Shown piece by piece: positions 51,708 to 61,365 of a DNA stretch of 64,000 nt (its first letter is position 1; each line of letters opens with the position of its first letter). A program made the translations under genes and the position numbers. The DNA comes from UBA11986 sp031402435 (GTDB lineage: Bacteria; Bacteroidota; Ignavibacteria; UBA10030; UBA6906): NCBI GenBank assembly GCA_031402435.1, contig JANNSJ010000024.1, forward strand, positions 18,054 to 82,053, read 5' to 3'. Below the pieces are notes generated by a model. The model was given only the letters and a program-made list of their open reading frames with translations, searched no databases and was not told the origin of the DNA.

Positions 51708-52628
51708 ATGCAAATCAAAGACGTTTTCATCAATCGTTACGGCGAACTCCGTGTTGGGTGGCGCCTGCTTTCGTTTCTGCTTCTTGTGAGTACCATTGTT
51801 TTTGGCGTTGGCGCGTTGTTGCGCATGCTGGGATTGCTGAATGACCTTGCAGGAAGGATCGTTGTTCTCGCGGCAACACTTGGGGCTTCCTACGTGATGA
51901 CGCGGTTTGTGAACAAAAAGCCGTTTGGCGCCATCGGGCTTTCACTGCATCCGCGCATGTTTAGAGAATTCGGCGTCGGATGCCTGCTCGGTTTCCTGAT
52001 GATCAGCGGAGTGTTTCTGGTTGAATTGATGGCAGGATACGTTCGCCTTGAATGGCGTGAGTATACGATTCTTACATGTGTCAAGGTGCTTTCCCTGTCC
52101 TTCATGTTCTTTGCTGTTGCTGCATTTCTTGAAGAGGTCATCTTTCGCGGTTACGCATTCCAGACGCTCATTCAATGGATCACGTTTCTTCCGGCAACGC
52201 TGGTGTTTTCCTTGTTGTTCGCCTATGCGCATTTTGCCAACCCCAACGTGACGGCGTTGAGTTTGCTGAATGTTGCATTGGCCGGAGCCTGGCTTTCGAT
52301 TGCATATATGAAAACGAGGGGCCTCTGGCTGCCGTTCGGGTTACACCTCGCATGGAACTTCTGCCAAACTTCGGTGTATTCATTTCCGACGAGCGGTGGG
52401 GCATTTGAAGGGCAGAAGCTTGCCGATCTCGTTCAGTCCGGTCCAGAGTGGATCACAGGCGGCAAGTTTGGTCCTGAGGGTGGGATACTGGCAACAATCG
52501 CCCTGGTCGTCTGTACTTGGTATGTACTGAAATCAACATATCTCAACTCTCCACCCGGTATTGTCACACTCGACTCCATTGAAGACATCATGCCGAAACT
52601 GCAAACAAACGAGAATCAACCCGTATGA
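51708..52628 (+). CDS. CPBP family intramembrane metalloprotease
   Basis: A 306-aa polytopic membrane protein with the three CPBP/CAAX-protease motifs: EEVIFRG (EExxxR), FAYAHFAN (FxxxH) and HLAWNF (HxxxN). Such proteins cleave within the membrane or act in related membrane roles. An in-frame start at 51660 would fall in the terminator hairpin, so the ATG at 51708 is chosen. Its stop overlaps the start of the next gene. Confidence 0.92.
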   Translation: MQIKDVFINRYGELRVGWRLLSFLLLVSTIVFGVGALLRMLGLLNDLAGRIVVLAATLGASYVMTRFVNKKPFGAIGLSLHPRMFREFGVGCLLGFLMISGVFLVELMAGYVRLEWREYTILTCVKVLSLSFMFFAVAAFLEEVIFRGYAFQTLIQWITFLPATLVFSLLFAYAHFANPNVTALSLLNVALAGAWLSIAYMKTRGLWLPFGLHLAWNFCQTSVYSFPTSGGAFEGQKLADLVQSGPEWITGGKFGPEGGILATIALVVCTWYVLKSTYLNSPPGIVTLDSIEDIMPKLQTNENQPV

Positions 52629-53782
52629 GCCGTTGGTTCCTGGTTGTCCTTCTTGGATTTACCGTATCGTTCACATCGCAAAGCCAGACTGTTGCTGATA
52701 CGGAGTTCGAAGCGAGGGTGAGGAAGGGGATAGAGCATATCTATAATTTGGAATTTGAAAACGCAGATCGTGAATTTGGCGACCTCATCCGCGTGCGTCC
52801 ACGTGATCCTGCCGGCCTTTTTTTTCTTGCCATGGTGAATTGGTGGAGAATCATGACCGATCTCGAGAACAAGGAGTATGATGATCAGTTCCTCGATTCA
52901 TTGGATGTCGTTATCGACCTCTGTGATGAGTTGCTTGAAAGGAATGAGAATGATGTGGATGCTCTCTTCTTCAAAGGCGGTGCTATCGGATTCCAGGGAA
53001 GACTCAAGTTTCATCGCAATGACTATCTGGGTGCCGCCTCAGCGGGAAAGAAAGCGCTCCCGCTTGTGCAGGATGCCTCTGTTGCCGATCCCAAAAACTA
53101 CGACATCTTTCTCGGTACCGGACTGTACAACTACTATGCTGATGTTATCCCCGAACAGTATCCATGGACCAAGCCGTTGCTGCTGTTCCTTCCCTCAGGC
53201 GACAAGCAGAAAGGAATCCGCCAACTGACAACGTGTGCGGAGAAGGGGAAGTATGCAAGCGTTGAATGTTCATACCTTCTGATGCAGGTCTATTATGCGT
53301 ATGAGAAAGATTATCAAAAAGCTCTCGTGCTGGCCTTGAGCCTCCACAATCGTTTTCCCAACAATGGCATGTTCCATAGGTATCTGGGCAGGTGTTATGT
53401 TTCAACCAATAGCTGGCAGATGGTTCAAAGTGTTTTCACGGAGATTGCGGAGAAGGCACAGAACACACAGCGGGGCTATTCGATGCAGGCGCATCGTGAA
53501 GCAGAGTACTATCTCGGTTTGTGCGACATGAACACCAGACAGTACGATGCGGCGCTCAAGCACTTGTATAAATGTGATGAACTGAGCCGCCTTCTTGATA
53601 AGGATGAGGCCTCCGGTTTCATGGTCATGGCAAACTTGAAAGCGGGCATGGCGCATGATGCCCTGTCGCGCCGGGACCTTGCCGAGAAGCAGTACCGAAA
53701 AGTTCTTGAGTTGAGGGAGTTTCTCGATTCACGCAGGCAGGCTGAGCAATATTTAAGGTCTCCATTTTCATCTCGTAACTGA
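52625..53782 (+). CDS. Exported TPR-like repeat protein
   Basis: A 385-aa protein with a signal peptide (FLVVLLGFTVSFTSQSQ) and helical TPR-like repeats throughout (IYNLEFENADREFGDLIRVRP, NPF-type not present; YYLGLCDMNTRQYDAALKHL, AEKQYRKVLELR). This suggests a periplasmic or outer-membrane scaffold. It is coupled to the CPBP protease gene by an ATGA overlap. Function unknown. Confidence 0.8.
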   Translation: MSRWFLVVLLGFTVSFTSQSQTVADTEFEARVRKGIEHIYNLEFENADREFGDLIRVRPRDPAGLFFLAMVNWWRIMTDLENKEYDDQFLDSLDVVIDLCDELLERNENDVDALFFKGGAIGFQGRLKFHRNDYLGAASAGKKALPLVQDASVADPKNYDIFLGTGLYNYYADVIPEQYPWTKPLLLFLPSGDKQKGIRQLTTCAEKGKYASVECSYLLMQVYYAYEKDYQKALVLALSLHNRFPNNGMFHRYLGRCYVSTNSWQMVQSVFTEIAEKAQNTQRGYSMQAHREAEYYLGLCDMNTRQYDAALKHLYKCDELSRLLDKDEASGFMVMANLKAGMAHDALSRRDLAEKQYRKVLELREFLDSRRQAEQYLRSPFSSRN

Positions 53783-53808
53783 TCATCGTGTTTCTCATCT
53801 AAGAGAAT

Positions 53809-54564
53809 ATGCAACTTACCATTTTCATATACGGTCTCATCGCTGCTCTGGCAGAGATTCTTGGTGGAAGCCTCGTCGTATTGCGCAAACAATGGCCGGC
53901 GAAAGTGCAGGAGTACCTGCTGGCGCTGAGTGCCGGGTTCATTCTTGCACTGGTATTTCTGGAACTTGTACCACAGGGGATTCGATCTGTCGGGGATGAA
54001 GCGCCGTTATTCATGTTGCTTGGGTACTCGGTGTTGCATTTCTTCGAGCACACGATAGTGGGGCATCTTCATTTTGGAGAAGAAACGCACCATGATGTGA
54101 TGGTCTCCAAGGTTGCAAGCGTCTCGACGTTTGTGGGACTTTTCGTGCATGCATTCTTCGACGGCTTCGCTATCTCGGCGGGAATGCAATTTGATTTCTA
54201 CCTCGGCCTGATGATTTTCTTTGCGGTGTTACTGCACAAGATCCCTGAGGGATTGACCATTGCTTCCGTAATGCTGGCTGCCGAACACCGGCGCAAAACG
54301 GCGTTGCTCGCCTCTGCGGCAATCGGTGTTGCGACAATGCTTGGGATTGTCAGCGTGTTTCTTCTGTCGGCGGTGAGTGAGCGGATTCTTGGCGTTGCCT
54401 TTGCATTCTCGGCGGGAATTGCAACGTACGTTGGTGCGAGCGATCTTATTCCCGAAATTAACAAGTCGAGAAACAGAATCATCCCGTTTCTTGTCTTTGG
54501 TGGGATCGCATTGTTTTATGCCGGTACCAAACTGCTTGCCGTATACACCGGGTTGGCTCACTGA
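53809..54564 (+). CDS. ZIP family metal transporter
   Basis: A 251-aa membrane protein of the ZIP family with eight predicted helices. The metal-binding helix pair shows HAFFDGFAI and HKIPEGLTIAS, and the loop between the third and fourth helices is His-rich (HFFEHTIVGHLHFGEETHHD). It imports Zn or related divalent metals, or in some relatives exports them. It ends against a convergent gene across a hairpin at 54591. Confidence 0.92.
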   Translation: MQLTIFIYGLIAALAEILGGSLVVLRKQWPAKVQEYLLALSAGFILALVFLELVPQGIRSVGDEAPLFMLLGYSVLHFFEHTIVGHLHFGEETHHDVMVSKVASVSTFVGLFVHAFFDGFAISAGMQFDFYLGLMIFFAVLLHKIPEGLTIASVMLAAEHRRKTALLASAAIGVATMLGIVSVFLLSAVSERILGVAFAFSAGIATYVGASDLIPEINKSRNRIIPFLVFGGIALFYAGTKLLAVYTGLAH

Positions 54565-54590
54565 CGTGTAGTTGTGGTCATGAAAAGCAG

Positions 54591-54620
54591 AACGCCCTGC
54601 CGGAATCCGGACAGGGCGTT
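54591..54620. terminator. Hairpin between convergent genes
   Basis: AACGCCCTG at 54591-54599 pairs with CAGGGCGTT at 54612-54620; inside it CCGG...CCGG extends the stem. The T-run is weak on the plus strand and a short A-run (GAAAAGC) helps on the minus strand, so it may serve both genes. Confidence 0.65.
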
Positions 54621-54645
54621 GCGCGTTTGTGTTCTGGTCAACGGT

Positions 54646-55596
54646 CTACAGGCTGGTGCCTATTGAGATGCGATGCAGATTGCCAATCTTTCCGAGTGAC
54701 GAAAGCGAATAATCCACCTTGTAGTCACTCACAGAAATTCCCACGCCTCCGGAGAAACCTCCGAGTCCGGTCGATGTACCGATTTTCAGATCCTTGCGCT
54801 TCTCATTGTCATATCCTACACGCACCTGCAACACCTTGCTGAGTGTGAACTCCCCGCCAACAGAGAATGCTCTAAAGCGGTCTGAAAAGTTTGGCTGACT
54901 TTCATTCAGTTTGTGGAAGTTGAAGTTGAGCAGAAGAGGAAGTCCCTTGGGGACAACCGAAGCGCCAACCACAACATCGAGCGGCAAATCCTCTTTTGTA
55001 GAGATGTACGAAGTAAGCTGACTGCCGATGTTGCGAATGCTTGCCCCGATGGTGACTTTGGTCTCAGGCACTGCATACAGCACACCGAGGTCGGCTGCCA
55101 ATCCCGTTGATTTGTAACCGGCGATGGAGGAGTAGATGAACTTTACATTGGCGCCGCAATGCAAATTCTCCTCGAACATCGTTGAGTAGCCAATGGTGAC
55201 TGCAAGATCAGTCGCGCTGAATGTGCCAAGGTTGTTACCGAGGTCATCCGTTTCTTCAAATGTCCCGTAGTTGGTGTACAGTATGCCGGCACCGAAGTAT
55301 CCAAGATCTTCAAACGGTTGGCTATACGATGCGAAACCCGAGTTGATGTCGAGCAGGTGTTTGAAGAAGCCGATGGAACCCATCGGTGTCTCCAGCGTAC
55401 TGAGGGCAGCCGGGTTATAGAATATTGAGTTCGGGTCACCCGTGATGGTGACGAAGCTACCGGCAAGTGCTGCGGCTCTCGGACTGACGTCGTTACGGAG
55501 AAAACTATACACGGTGTTGGATTCAGCACGCAAGGATTGCGATACTGTCATCCCAACAATCAAAGACCAAAAGCCGAGCTTCACGATGGTTCGCAT
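54646..55596 (-). CDS. porQ: PorQ-like type IX secretion system protein
   Basis: A 316-aa outer membrane beta-barrel protein with a signal peptide (LGFWSLIVGMTVSQSLRA) and the PorV/PorQ pattern (YSFLRNDVSPRAAALAGSFV, DPNSIFYNPAALSTL, GYFGAGILYTNYGTF) ending in SIGTSL. PorQ assists export and attachment of T9SS cargo, which fits the two cargo proteins in this window. AAGGAG lies before the ATG at 55596. A candidate promoter is at 55634-55664. Confidence 0.86.
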   Translation of the reverse strand: MRTIVKLGFWSLIVGMTVSQSLRAESNTVYSFLRNDVSPRAAALAGSFVTITGDPNSIFYNPAALSTLETPMGSIGFFKHLLDINSGFASYSQPFEDLGYFGAGILYTNYGTFEETDDLGNNLGTFSATDLAVTIGYSTMFEENLHCGANVKFIYSSIAGYKSTGLAADLGVLYAVPETKVTIGASIRNIGSQLTSYISTKEDLPLDVVVGASVVPKGLPLLLNFNFHKLNESQPNFSDRFRAFSVGGEFTLSKVLQVRVGYDNEKRKDLKIGTSTGLGGFSGGVGISVSDYKVDYSLSSLGKIGNLHRISIGTSL

Positions 55597-55633
55597 GTGT
55601 TAATCTCCTTCACGTTGGCAGGTAAGCTTTCGA

Positions 55634-55664
55634 TCAATTTAGTAATTCACGATTCGAATAGCAA
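55634..55664 (-). promoter_or_regulatory. Candidate promoter of porQ-like gene
   Basis: On the minus strand TTG (55664-55662), 20 bases, then TAAATTGA (55641-55634). The leader is about 30 bases. Confidence 0.45.
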
Positions 55665-55697
55665 CAAATAGTCAAAGCAAGGCCTCCCGGCGACAGG

Positions 55698-55728
55698 TTG
55701 CTTGTCAGATTCGAAACTGCTATATTGT
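55698..55728 (+). promoter_or_regulatory. Candidate promoter of rpmE
   Basis: TTG at 55698-55700, 20 bases, then TATATTGT at 55721-55728. The rpmE ATG is at 55776. Confidence 0.5.
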
Positions 55729-55775
55729 ATCCATAAAGTTCTGATTTGGTAACACGAGAAAGGAAATAATTCAAC

Positions 55776-55994
55776 ATGCGTGAAGGAATTCATCCGGAGT
55801 ATACGAAAGCCACAGTGACGTGTGTCTGCGGCAATACGTTCGTTACACGTTCAACAGGTGGTGATCTCAAAGTTGAGATCTGTTCCAATTGCCATCCGTT
55901 CTTTACCGGGCGACAGAAGCTGGTCGATTCGGCAGGTCGGGTGGAGCGTTACAATAAGAAGTATGCAAAGAAATCCGTAACGCCGGAAGCATGA
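55776..55994 (+). CDS. rpmE: 50S ribosomal protein L31 (zinc-binding form)
   Basis: A 72-aa ribosomal protein L31 of the type with the zinc Cys set (TCVCGNTF and CSNCHPFFTGRQK), which also serves as a zinc store in other bacteria. It starts MREGIHPEY as expected, is transcribed alone and is followed by a terminator hairpin. Confidence 0.97.
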   Translation: MREGIHPEYTKATVTCVCGNTFVTRSTGGDLKVEICSNCHPFFTGRQKLVDSAGRVERYNKKYAKKSVTPEA

Positions 55995-56022
55995 GGCATA
56001 GTTTCTGATTCAGGTTGTTGTG

Positions 56023-56057
56023 CAACGTTCCGCTCCTCGGTGGAACGTTGTTGTTTT
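56023..56057 (+). terminator. Rho-independent terminator after rpmE
   Basis: CAACGTTCC (56023-56031) pairs with GGAACGTTG (56042-56050) around a 10-base loop, followed by TTGTTTT. Confidence 0.85.
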
Positions 56058-56083
56058 GCACCATCTTCACCTTGTGAGCGCCA

Positions 56084-57340
56084 ATGCACCTTTGTCTGTT
56101 CGAAGATATCCATTCGAGTAATCTCCTTCCTCTTACGTACTTCCGTCCGGCGTATGATCTTCGATGCGGGATGCTTTCGCTCAGAGAGCGGATTGTTCAT
56201 CACCTATCACCGAAATCGATTTCCTTGTTGGCTCGAGGCTACCTCGCCGCAGTGTTACAGGAAGAAAACCCCGGTGTTGATGTAAATCGTGTTTCTGTTG
56301 ATGTAAGTGTCTTTGTGAATGGCCGGACGATCATGACCGACGGTCTCGCTCGTGTGATCAAAAAGGCGAAAAGCGATTGTATGTTTATGGCGGATAGCCA
56401 ACTTGTTGCGGTGCGATTGAGCGGAACGAACCTTGCAAAGTCCCGATCGAGCCAATACGGTGATTCCATTGATCTCTCCGATGTCAAGGATGTCGCTACA
56501 GATGAAGTCGATGCCATGTTGGTGAAGTATCCGTGGGATCTTGTGTATGCAAATGAGAGCCAGCTTGTCATTGATTTTGCCCTGCTCACGAAGAAGACGA
56601 AGGGTGTTGCGAAAAACGCCGATGTTCACAAAGCAGCTGTTCTTGTCAACAAGAAGAATATCCATGTTGGCAGGAAGAGTGTTGTGAGCGCAGGGGCGGT
56701 GTTGGATGCAACAGACGGACCGATTTTCGTCGGGAGCAATGTGAAGATTTTACCGACCGCAGTCATCGAAGGTCCGTGCTTCATCGGTGATGGGTCGTTG
56801 ATCAAAGCGGGGGCGAAGATCTATGGCAACACGAGCATCGGGACGTCGTGCAAGGTGGGTGGAGAGGTGGAACACTCGATTCTCCATTCTCATTCCAACA
56901 AGCAACACGATGGCTTCCTCGGGCACTCCTATATTGCTCCGTGGGTAAACCTCGGCGCCGGTACAACGACAAGTAATCTCAAGAATACGTACGGCAACGT
57001 GAAGGTGCAGATCAATGGGAGGGCTGTTGATTCAGAAAAAATGTTTGTTGGATTGACGGCAGGTGATCATGTGAAGGTTGGGATCAACGGCACGATTGAC
57101 ACTGGAACAGTCATCGGGCCTTCATCCAACATTTATGGAACGGCAATCCCGCCAAAGTATCTTCCGCCGTTCTCATGGGGAACGGCCGGAGCGCTGACGA
57201 CGTATGATGTTGAACGGGCACTTGCTGTTGCAACGACAGTGATGGGAAGACGTAATGTGGTAACATCGGACGCGTACAAACAGTTGTTTCGCTACATTTA
57301 TGATCTGACGAGCAATGAACGGACAAACTCCAGAACCTGA
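56084..57340 (+). CDS. GlmU-like UDP-GlcNAc diphosphorylase/glucosamine-1-phosphate N-acetyltransferase
   Basis: A 418-aa protein of the alternative GlmU family of Bacteroidota. The N-terminal half is a diverged nucleotidyltransferase domain (LCLFEDIHSSNLLPLTYFRP, YDLRCGMLSLRERI). The C-terminal half is a left-handed beta-helix of hexapeptide repeats (IFVGSNVKILPTAVIEGPCFI, WVNLGAGTTTSNLKNTYG) that binds acetyl-CoA. It would complete UDP-GlcNAc synthesis after the GlmM at 41141. It overlaps the rsmB-like gene by 26 bases. Confidence 0.87.
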   Translation: MHLCLFEDIHSSNLLPLTYFRPAYDLRCGMLSLRERIVHHLSPKSISLLARGYLAAVLQEENPGVDVNRVSVDVSVFVNGRTIMTDGLARVIKKAKSDCMFMADSQLVAVRLSGTNLAKSRSSQYGDSIDLSDVKDVATDEVDAMLVKYPWDLVYANESQLVIDFALLTKKTKGVAKNADVHKAAVLVNKKNIHVGRKSVVSAGAVLDATDGPIFVGSNVKILPTAVIEGPCFIGDGSLIKAGAKIYGNTSIGTSCKVGGEVEHSILHSHSNKQHDGFLGHSYIAPWVNLGAGTTTSNLKNTYGNVKVQINGRAVDSEKMFVGLTAGDHVKVGINGTIDTGTVIGPSSNIYGTAIPPKYLPPFSWGTAGALTTYDVERALAVATTVMGRRNVVTSDAYKQLFRYIYDLTSNERTNSRT

Positions 57341-58700
57341 ACTTCAAGAACGACCTGAACGCCGGACCCTATATGCAGGCGTTCGCGGTGTTGCCGTCAG
57401 GCTGCTCAACCGTGTTGAGCGGTCGGATTCCTATCTCGACCGCGTACTTGATGCCGAACTGCGTACTCCCGAGTTGAGTGATCTGGACAAGGGCCTGTTA
57501 ACGGAACTTGTCCATGGTGTACTCCGCTGGCAAAACAAGCTGGATTGGGTGCTCAACGGATTCTCGCACGGCAATTTCCAGAAGTCTGAAGTCAACATCA
57601 AAAATACGCTGCGTGTTGCGCTGTACCAGATTCTCTTTCTTGATCGTATTCCCCATGCTGCGGCAGTGAATGAGGCAGTCGAGCTTATCAAGCGGATACG
57701 GGGGGACAAAGTAGGAGGGTTGGTGAATGCCGTCCTCCGCAACATCATCAGGAATTTGGATGGTATCCGTTATCCCGATCCTAACGAAGACAAGGTCCAG
57801 TACCTTTCTGTGATGTACTCTCATCCTCACTGGATTGTAAAACGCTGGCTCGGTCGATTCGGTTATGATGACACACTGAAACTCCTTGTGGCAAGCAACG
57901 AACGGCCCGGCCTGTCACTGCGGATCAACAAGCTCAAAGCGCAGCCGGCTGAATTCCTTACCATGCTTGAGCAGCAGCAGATCCACTACACAGGCTCGAC
58001 GCATGTTGACTATTTCATCAAGGTGAAGTCTCTCCCGCGCATCGGCCAGATGGAATTATTCCGTCGTGGTTTTTTTACAATCCAGGATGAAAGCGCAATA
58101 TTGCCGTGCATGATGCTTGCACCGCAACCCGGCGAGCGAGTAATTGACATGTGTGCTGCGCCAGGCGGCAAGACAACGGCAATGTCTGAGATGATGAAGA
58201 ACGAGGGTGAGATCATCGCCATTGACAAGTATGAAACGAAGCTCCTGTTCGTCAAGGCAGCATGTGAGCGGTTGGGACTTCGCAACGTCAAGTTACAGGT
58301 TGTCGACGCATCGACGCTTGACGGTGAGCAGGCAGACAAAGTGCTACTTGATGCGCCATGTTCCGGACTCGGCGTGTTGACGAAGAAACCTGATATTAAG
58401 TGGAAGCGCGATATTACCGACGTTCTCAAGCTGGCAGCACTACAAAGTGAGCTTATTGAGAACGCTGCGCGCCTCGTGAAGCCCGGCGGTGTGCTCGTCT
58501 ACAGCACATGTACGACCGAGCCGGAGGAGAATACCGGTGTCATCTCCCGGTTTCTTGCCAAGCATCCCGAGTTCAGCGTCGAGGACGCGAAGCCGTACGT
58601 CAGTCACTCGCTTGTGAATGCAGGTGGCCACGTGGAAACATTCCCGCATCAGCATGGCATGGATGGTTCATTTGCTGCACGCTTCAGGAAGAGTTCGTAA
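57315..58700 (+). CDS. rsmB: 16S rRNA (cytosine-967-C5)-methyltransferase
   Basis: A 461-aa protein with an N-terminal NusB-like RNA-binding domain (about 20-160, ending GLVNAVLRNI) and an m5C methyltransferase domain (IDMCAAPGGKTTAMSEMM, DAPCSGLGVL, and the catalytic Cys in VYSTCTTEPEEN). It modifies helix 31 of 16S rRNA. The start lies within the end of the GlmU-like gene, so the two are coupled. Confidence 0.94.
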   Translation: MNGQTPEPELQERPERRTLYAGVRGVAVRLLNRVERSDSYLDRVLDAELRTPELSDLDKGLLTELVHGVLRWQNKLDWVLNGFSHGNFQKSEVNIKNTLRVALYQILFLDRIPHAAAVNEAVELIKRIRGDKVGGLVNAVLRNIIRNLDGIRYPDPNEDKVQYLSVMYSHPHWIVKRWLGRFGYDDTLKLLVASNERPGLSLRINKLKAQPAEFLTMLEQQQIHYTGSTHVDYFIKVKSLPRIGQMELFRRGFFTIQDESAILPCMMLAPQPGERVIDMCAAPGGKTTAMSEMMKNEGEIIAIDKYETKLLFVKAACERLGLRNVKLQVVDASTLDGEQADKVLLDAPCSGLGVLTKKPDIKWKRDITDVLKLAALQSELIENAARLVKPGGVLVYSTCTTEPEENTGVISRFLAKHPEFSVEDAKPYVSHSLVNAGGHVETFPHQHGMDGSFAARFRKSS

Positions 58701-58736
58701 CAACCTTACCAAACGAAAACCTACGGAGTAATGCTC

Positions 58737-59954
58737 ATGGCAAATTACCTTGAACTCGTAGCAAGGGAACTCGAACAGCTTGAGTCATCCCAGACATTCA
58801 AGTATGAAGTCCCGCTTCAGGGCGCGCAGGATGCCGTCGTGCGCGTAAATGGCAAAAAGGCCGTCATGCTCGCATCGAATAACTACCTTGGCATGTCGAA
58901 CCATCCGGCAGTGTGCAAAGCGGCCGTGAAAGGCATCAAGCAGTACGGCTACGGCGTCGCGTCAGTGCGGTTTATTTGCGGCACGCAGGATGTCCACCTT
59001 GCTCTGGAGAAAACAATCTCCAAGTTCCTCGGCACTGAAGATACCATTCTCTTCTCCTCATGCTGGGCTGCGAACGAAGCATTCTTTGCGTCATTGACCA
59101 ATGAAAAGCTCGGCTATGAAAGCTACAAGGATGTTATCTACTCTGATCGTTTAAACCATGCAAGCATTATTGATGGTCAGCGGTTGTGCAAAGCCGAGAC
59201 CACAGATAAGAAGATCTACAAGCATGCGGATGTCGACGACCTCATTCGTCAACTTGAAGAAGATAAGAACAAGGATTACCGCTTGAGAATCATTGCCACA
59301 GATGGCGTCTTTAGTATGGAAGGCGACCTTGCTCCATTGGACAAGATTGTTGAAGCGGCAAAGACCTACGGAGCAATTCTGTTTGTGGATGACTCGCATG
59401 CAGTTGGCGTGTGCGGTAAAACCGGGCGCGGCACTCCTGAAGCAAAAGGAGTCCATGGCAAGATCGATGTGTTGACTGGAACGTTGGGCAAAGCAATCGG
59501 CGGAGCGTCGGGGGGATACATCAGTGGAAGGAAGGATTTGATCTCGTACATGCGGCAGAAATCCCGGACGTACATTTTCTCAAATTCTCTTCCCCCGCCA
59601 ATTGTGTTCGGGGCTCACGCTGCATTTGATCTCTTGATGAAGAATAAGTCGATTGTCAAGCGTCTCCACAAGAACACAGCATACTTCCGCAAGCAGATCG
59701 TGAAGCTGGGATTCACCATTCTTGAAGGTGAGCATCCCATTGTTCCGATCATGCTCGGCGAGGCAGCCGTTGCCCAACAGATGAGTGCGGCATTGTTAAA
59801 AGAAGGCGTGTATATCAGGGGATTGTGGTTTCCGGTTGTGCCCAAGGGTGAGGCACGGTTGCGGGGGCAGATTTCCGCTGCACTCAGCAAGAAGGATATG
59901 GATAAGGCTCTCAAAGCATTTGAAAAGGTCGGCAAGAAGATGATGGTGATATAA
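58737..59954 (+). CDS. kbl: Alpha-oxoamine synthase, 2-amino-3-ketobutyrate CoA ligase-like
   Basis: A 405-aa PLP enzyme of the family that includes Kbl, BioF and serine palmitoyltransferase. Visible blocks are LASNNYLGMSNHPAV, GVASVRFICGTQDVH, DDSHAVGVCGKTGRG, and the PLP Lys in GTLGKAIGGASGGY. RFICGTQ fits glycine C-acetyltransferase best, though Bacteroidota also use such proteins for sphinganine. The ATG at 58737 has GGAG 8 bases upstream and is preferred to the ATG 6 bases earlier. Confidence 0.88.
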   Translation: MANYLELVARELEQLESSQTFKYEVPLQGAQDAVVRVNGKKAVMLASNNYLGMSNHPAVCKAAVKGIKQYGYGVASVRFICGTQDVHLALEKTISKFLGTEDTILFSSCWAANEAFFASLTNEKLGYESYKDVIYSDRLNHASIIDGQRLCKAETTDKKIYKHADVDDLIRQLEEDKNKDYRLRIIATDGVFSMEGDLAPLDKIVEAAKTYGAILFVDDSHAVGVCGKTGRGTPEAKGVHGKIDVLTGTLGKAIGGASGGYISGRKDLISYMRQKSRTYIFSNSLPPPIVFGAHAAFDLLMKNKSIVKRLHKNTAYFRKQIVKLGFTILEGEHPIVPIMLGEAAVAQQMSAALLKEGVYIRGLWFPVVPKGEARLRGQISAALSKKDMDKALKAFEKVGKKMMVI

Positions 59955-60000
59955 CCGATTGCAGATTACGAATACAGAATAACAAAGGGGAACGAGTTGT

Positions 60001-61086
60001 ATGAAGCAACTGAATGAAGAAAATGTTTTTGATGCATTGCGTATCGTGAAGGATCCTGATCTCCATCGTGATATCGTGGCACTGAATTTCGTGAAGGACG
60101 TGAAGATAAGGGGAAGCGATCTTGCGTTCACCATTGAATTGACAACGCCTGCCTGTCCGGTGCGTGAAGAATTGAAGGCGGCTTCAGAGAAAGCCATTCG
60201 GGACACGATCCAAGATGTCGGCAAAGTCGATATCACCATGACCTCCAAAGTGGTCTCCCACAACAACAAGCAGAAAGAGGCTGTGCTGCCGGGAGTGAAG
60301 AACACCATTGCCGTTGCTTCCGGGAAGGGCGGCGTGGGCAAATCCACGCTTGCAGTGAACCTTGCCGTGGCGCTTGCGCAAGAAGGGGCCAAGGTTGGAC
60401 TTGTTGATGCGGATGTCTACGGACCGAGCATTCCGCTGATGATGGGCGTAAAGCCGGGAGAACGGCCACTTGTCCATGGTCAGAGACTCCAGCCAATGGA
60501 GAGGTGGGGCGTGAAGCTGATGTCCATTGGTTTTCTTGTCGACCCGATGCAAGCGGTTGTCTGGCGCGGGCCGATGGTGAGCGGAGCGGTGAAGCAATTC
60601 ATCTCTGACGTGGATTGGGGCGAGCTTGATTACCTGATATTCGACCTTCCTCCGGGAACAGGCGACATTCAGCTTACACTTGTCCAGACGATTCCACTCA
60701 CCGGTTCGGTAATCGTAACAACGCCACAGGATATCTCTCTCGCCGATGCACGCAAGGGATTCAAGATGTTCGAGAAGGTGAATGTTCCCATCCTCGGCAT
60801 TGTCGAGAACATGAGTTACTACAGTTGCTCGCATTGCGGACAGAGGGAGGAGATATTCGATAACGGCGGCGGCAGAAGAGCTGCCGTGGAACTCGGCGTG
60901 CCGTTCCTCGGCGAGATTCCCATCTTCACCAACATTCGCATCAGTGGCGACACCGGCAAGCCGATTGCTGCGGACAAAGACAAGCCACAACGGGAACTCT
61001 ACCTGCGGGTTGCCCGCAACATGGCGGCACAGGTGAGTATCCGCAATGCAAACCAGGCAGCGACGCTGGAAATACAACTCATGTAA
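60001..61086 (+). CDS. Mrp/ApbC-type iron-sulfur carrier ATPase
   Basis: A 361-aa protein with an N-terminal MIP18/DUF59 domain (VFDALRIVKDPDLHRDIVAL) and a deviant Walker A ATPase (ASGKGGVGKSTLAVNLA, DADVYGPSIP, LIFDLPPGTGDIQLTL). The CSHCG motif would hold a bridging Fe-S cluster between subunits. It delivers Fe-S clusters to apo-proteins. The NifU-like gene follows, and both act in cluster assembly. Confidence 0.94.
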   Translation: MKQLNEENVFDALRIVKDPDLHRDIVALNFVKDVKIRGSDLAFTIELTTPACPVREELKAASEKAIRDTIQDVGKVDITMTSKVVSHNNKQKEAVLPGVKNTIAVASGKGGVGKSTLAVNLAVALAQEGAKVGLVDADVYGPSIPLMMGVKPGERPLVHGQRLQPMERWGVKLMSIGFLVDPMQAVVWRGPMVSGAVKQFISDVDWGELDYLIFDLPPGTGDIQLTLVQTIPLTGSVIVTTPQDISLADARKGFKMFEKVNVPILGIVENMSYYSCSHCGQREEIFDNGGGRRAAVELGVPFLGEIPIFTNIRISGDTGKPIAADKDKPQRELYLRVARNMAAQVSIRNANQAATLEIQLM

Positions 61087-61135
61087 TAGGAAAGAAAACC
61101 ACAGTGTCTCTGTGGTGATCTTCTCAAAGAGGTCA

Positions 61136-61363
61136 ATGGAAGAACGAATTGAAAAAGCCCTGGACAAGATTCGCCCCTATCTCAGGGCGGATGGCGGCGA
61201 CGTGAAGTTTAAGCAGCTTCGTCCGGATGGGATCCTTGAATTGAGATGGGAAGGGACATGTGTTATCTGTCCGATGTCCCAGATGACGCTTCGCGCCGGT
61301 GTTGAGCGTGTGATTATGAAGGAGATACCGGAAGTGAAGAGGGTGGAGGCGGTGGCAGGATAG
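61136..61363 (+). CDS. NifU C-terminal domain (NfuA-like) iron-sulfur scaffold
   Basis: A 75-aa protein consisting of the NifU_C domain (RIEKALDKIRPYLRADGGDV, LRWEGTCVICPMSQMTL) with the CxxC pair that binds a 4Fe-4S cluster. GAGG precedes the ATG at 61136; the longer frame overlapping mrp is not needed. Its last about 55 bases are repeated after the next gene at 62688. Confidence 0.93.
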   Translation: MEERIEKALDKIRPYLRADGGDVKFKQLRPDGILELRWEGTCVICPMSQMTLRAGVERVIMKEIPEVKRVEAVAG

Positions 61364-61365
61364 CA

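Noticed and set aside
60184..61167. Long minus-strand ORF opposite mrp (327 codons)
   Set aside because: Shadow of the conserved Mrp frame; His/Arg/Cys-rich composition and no family resemblance.
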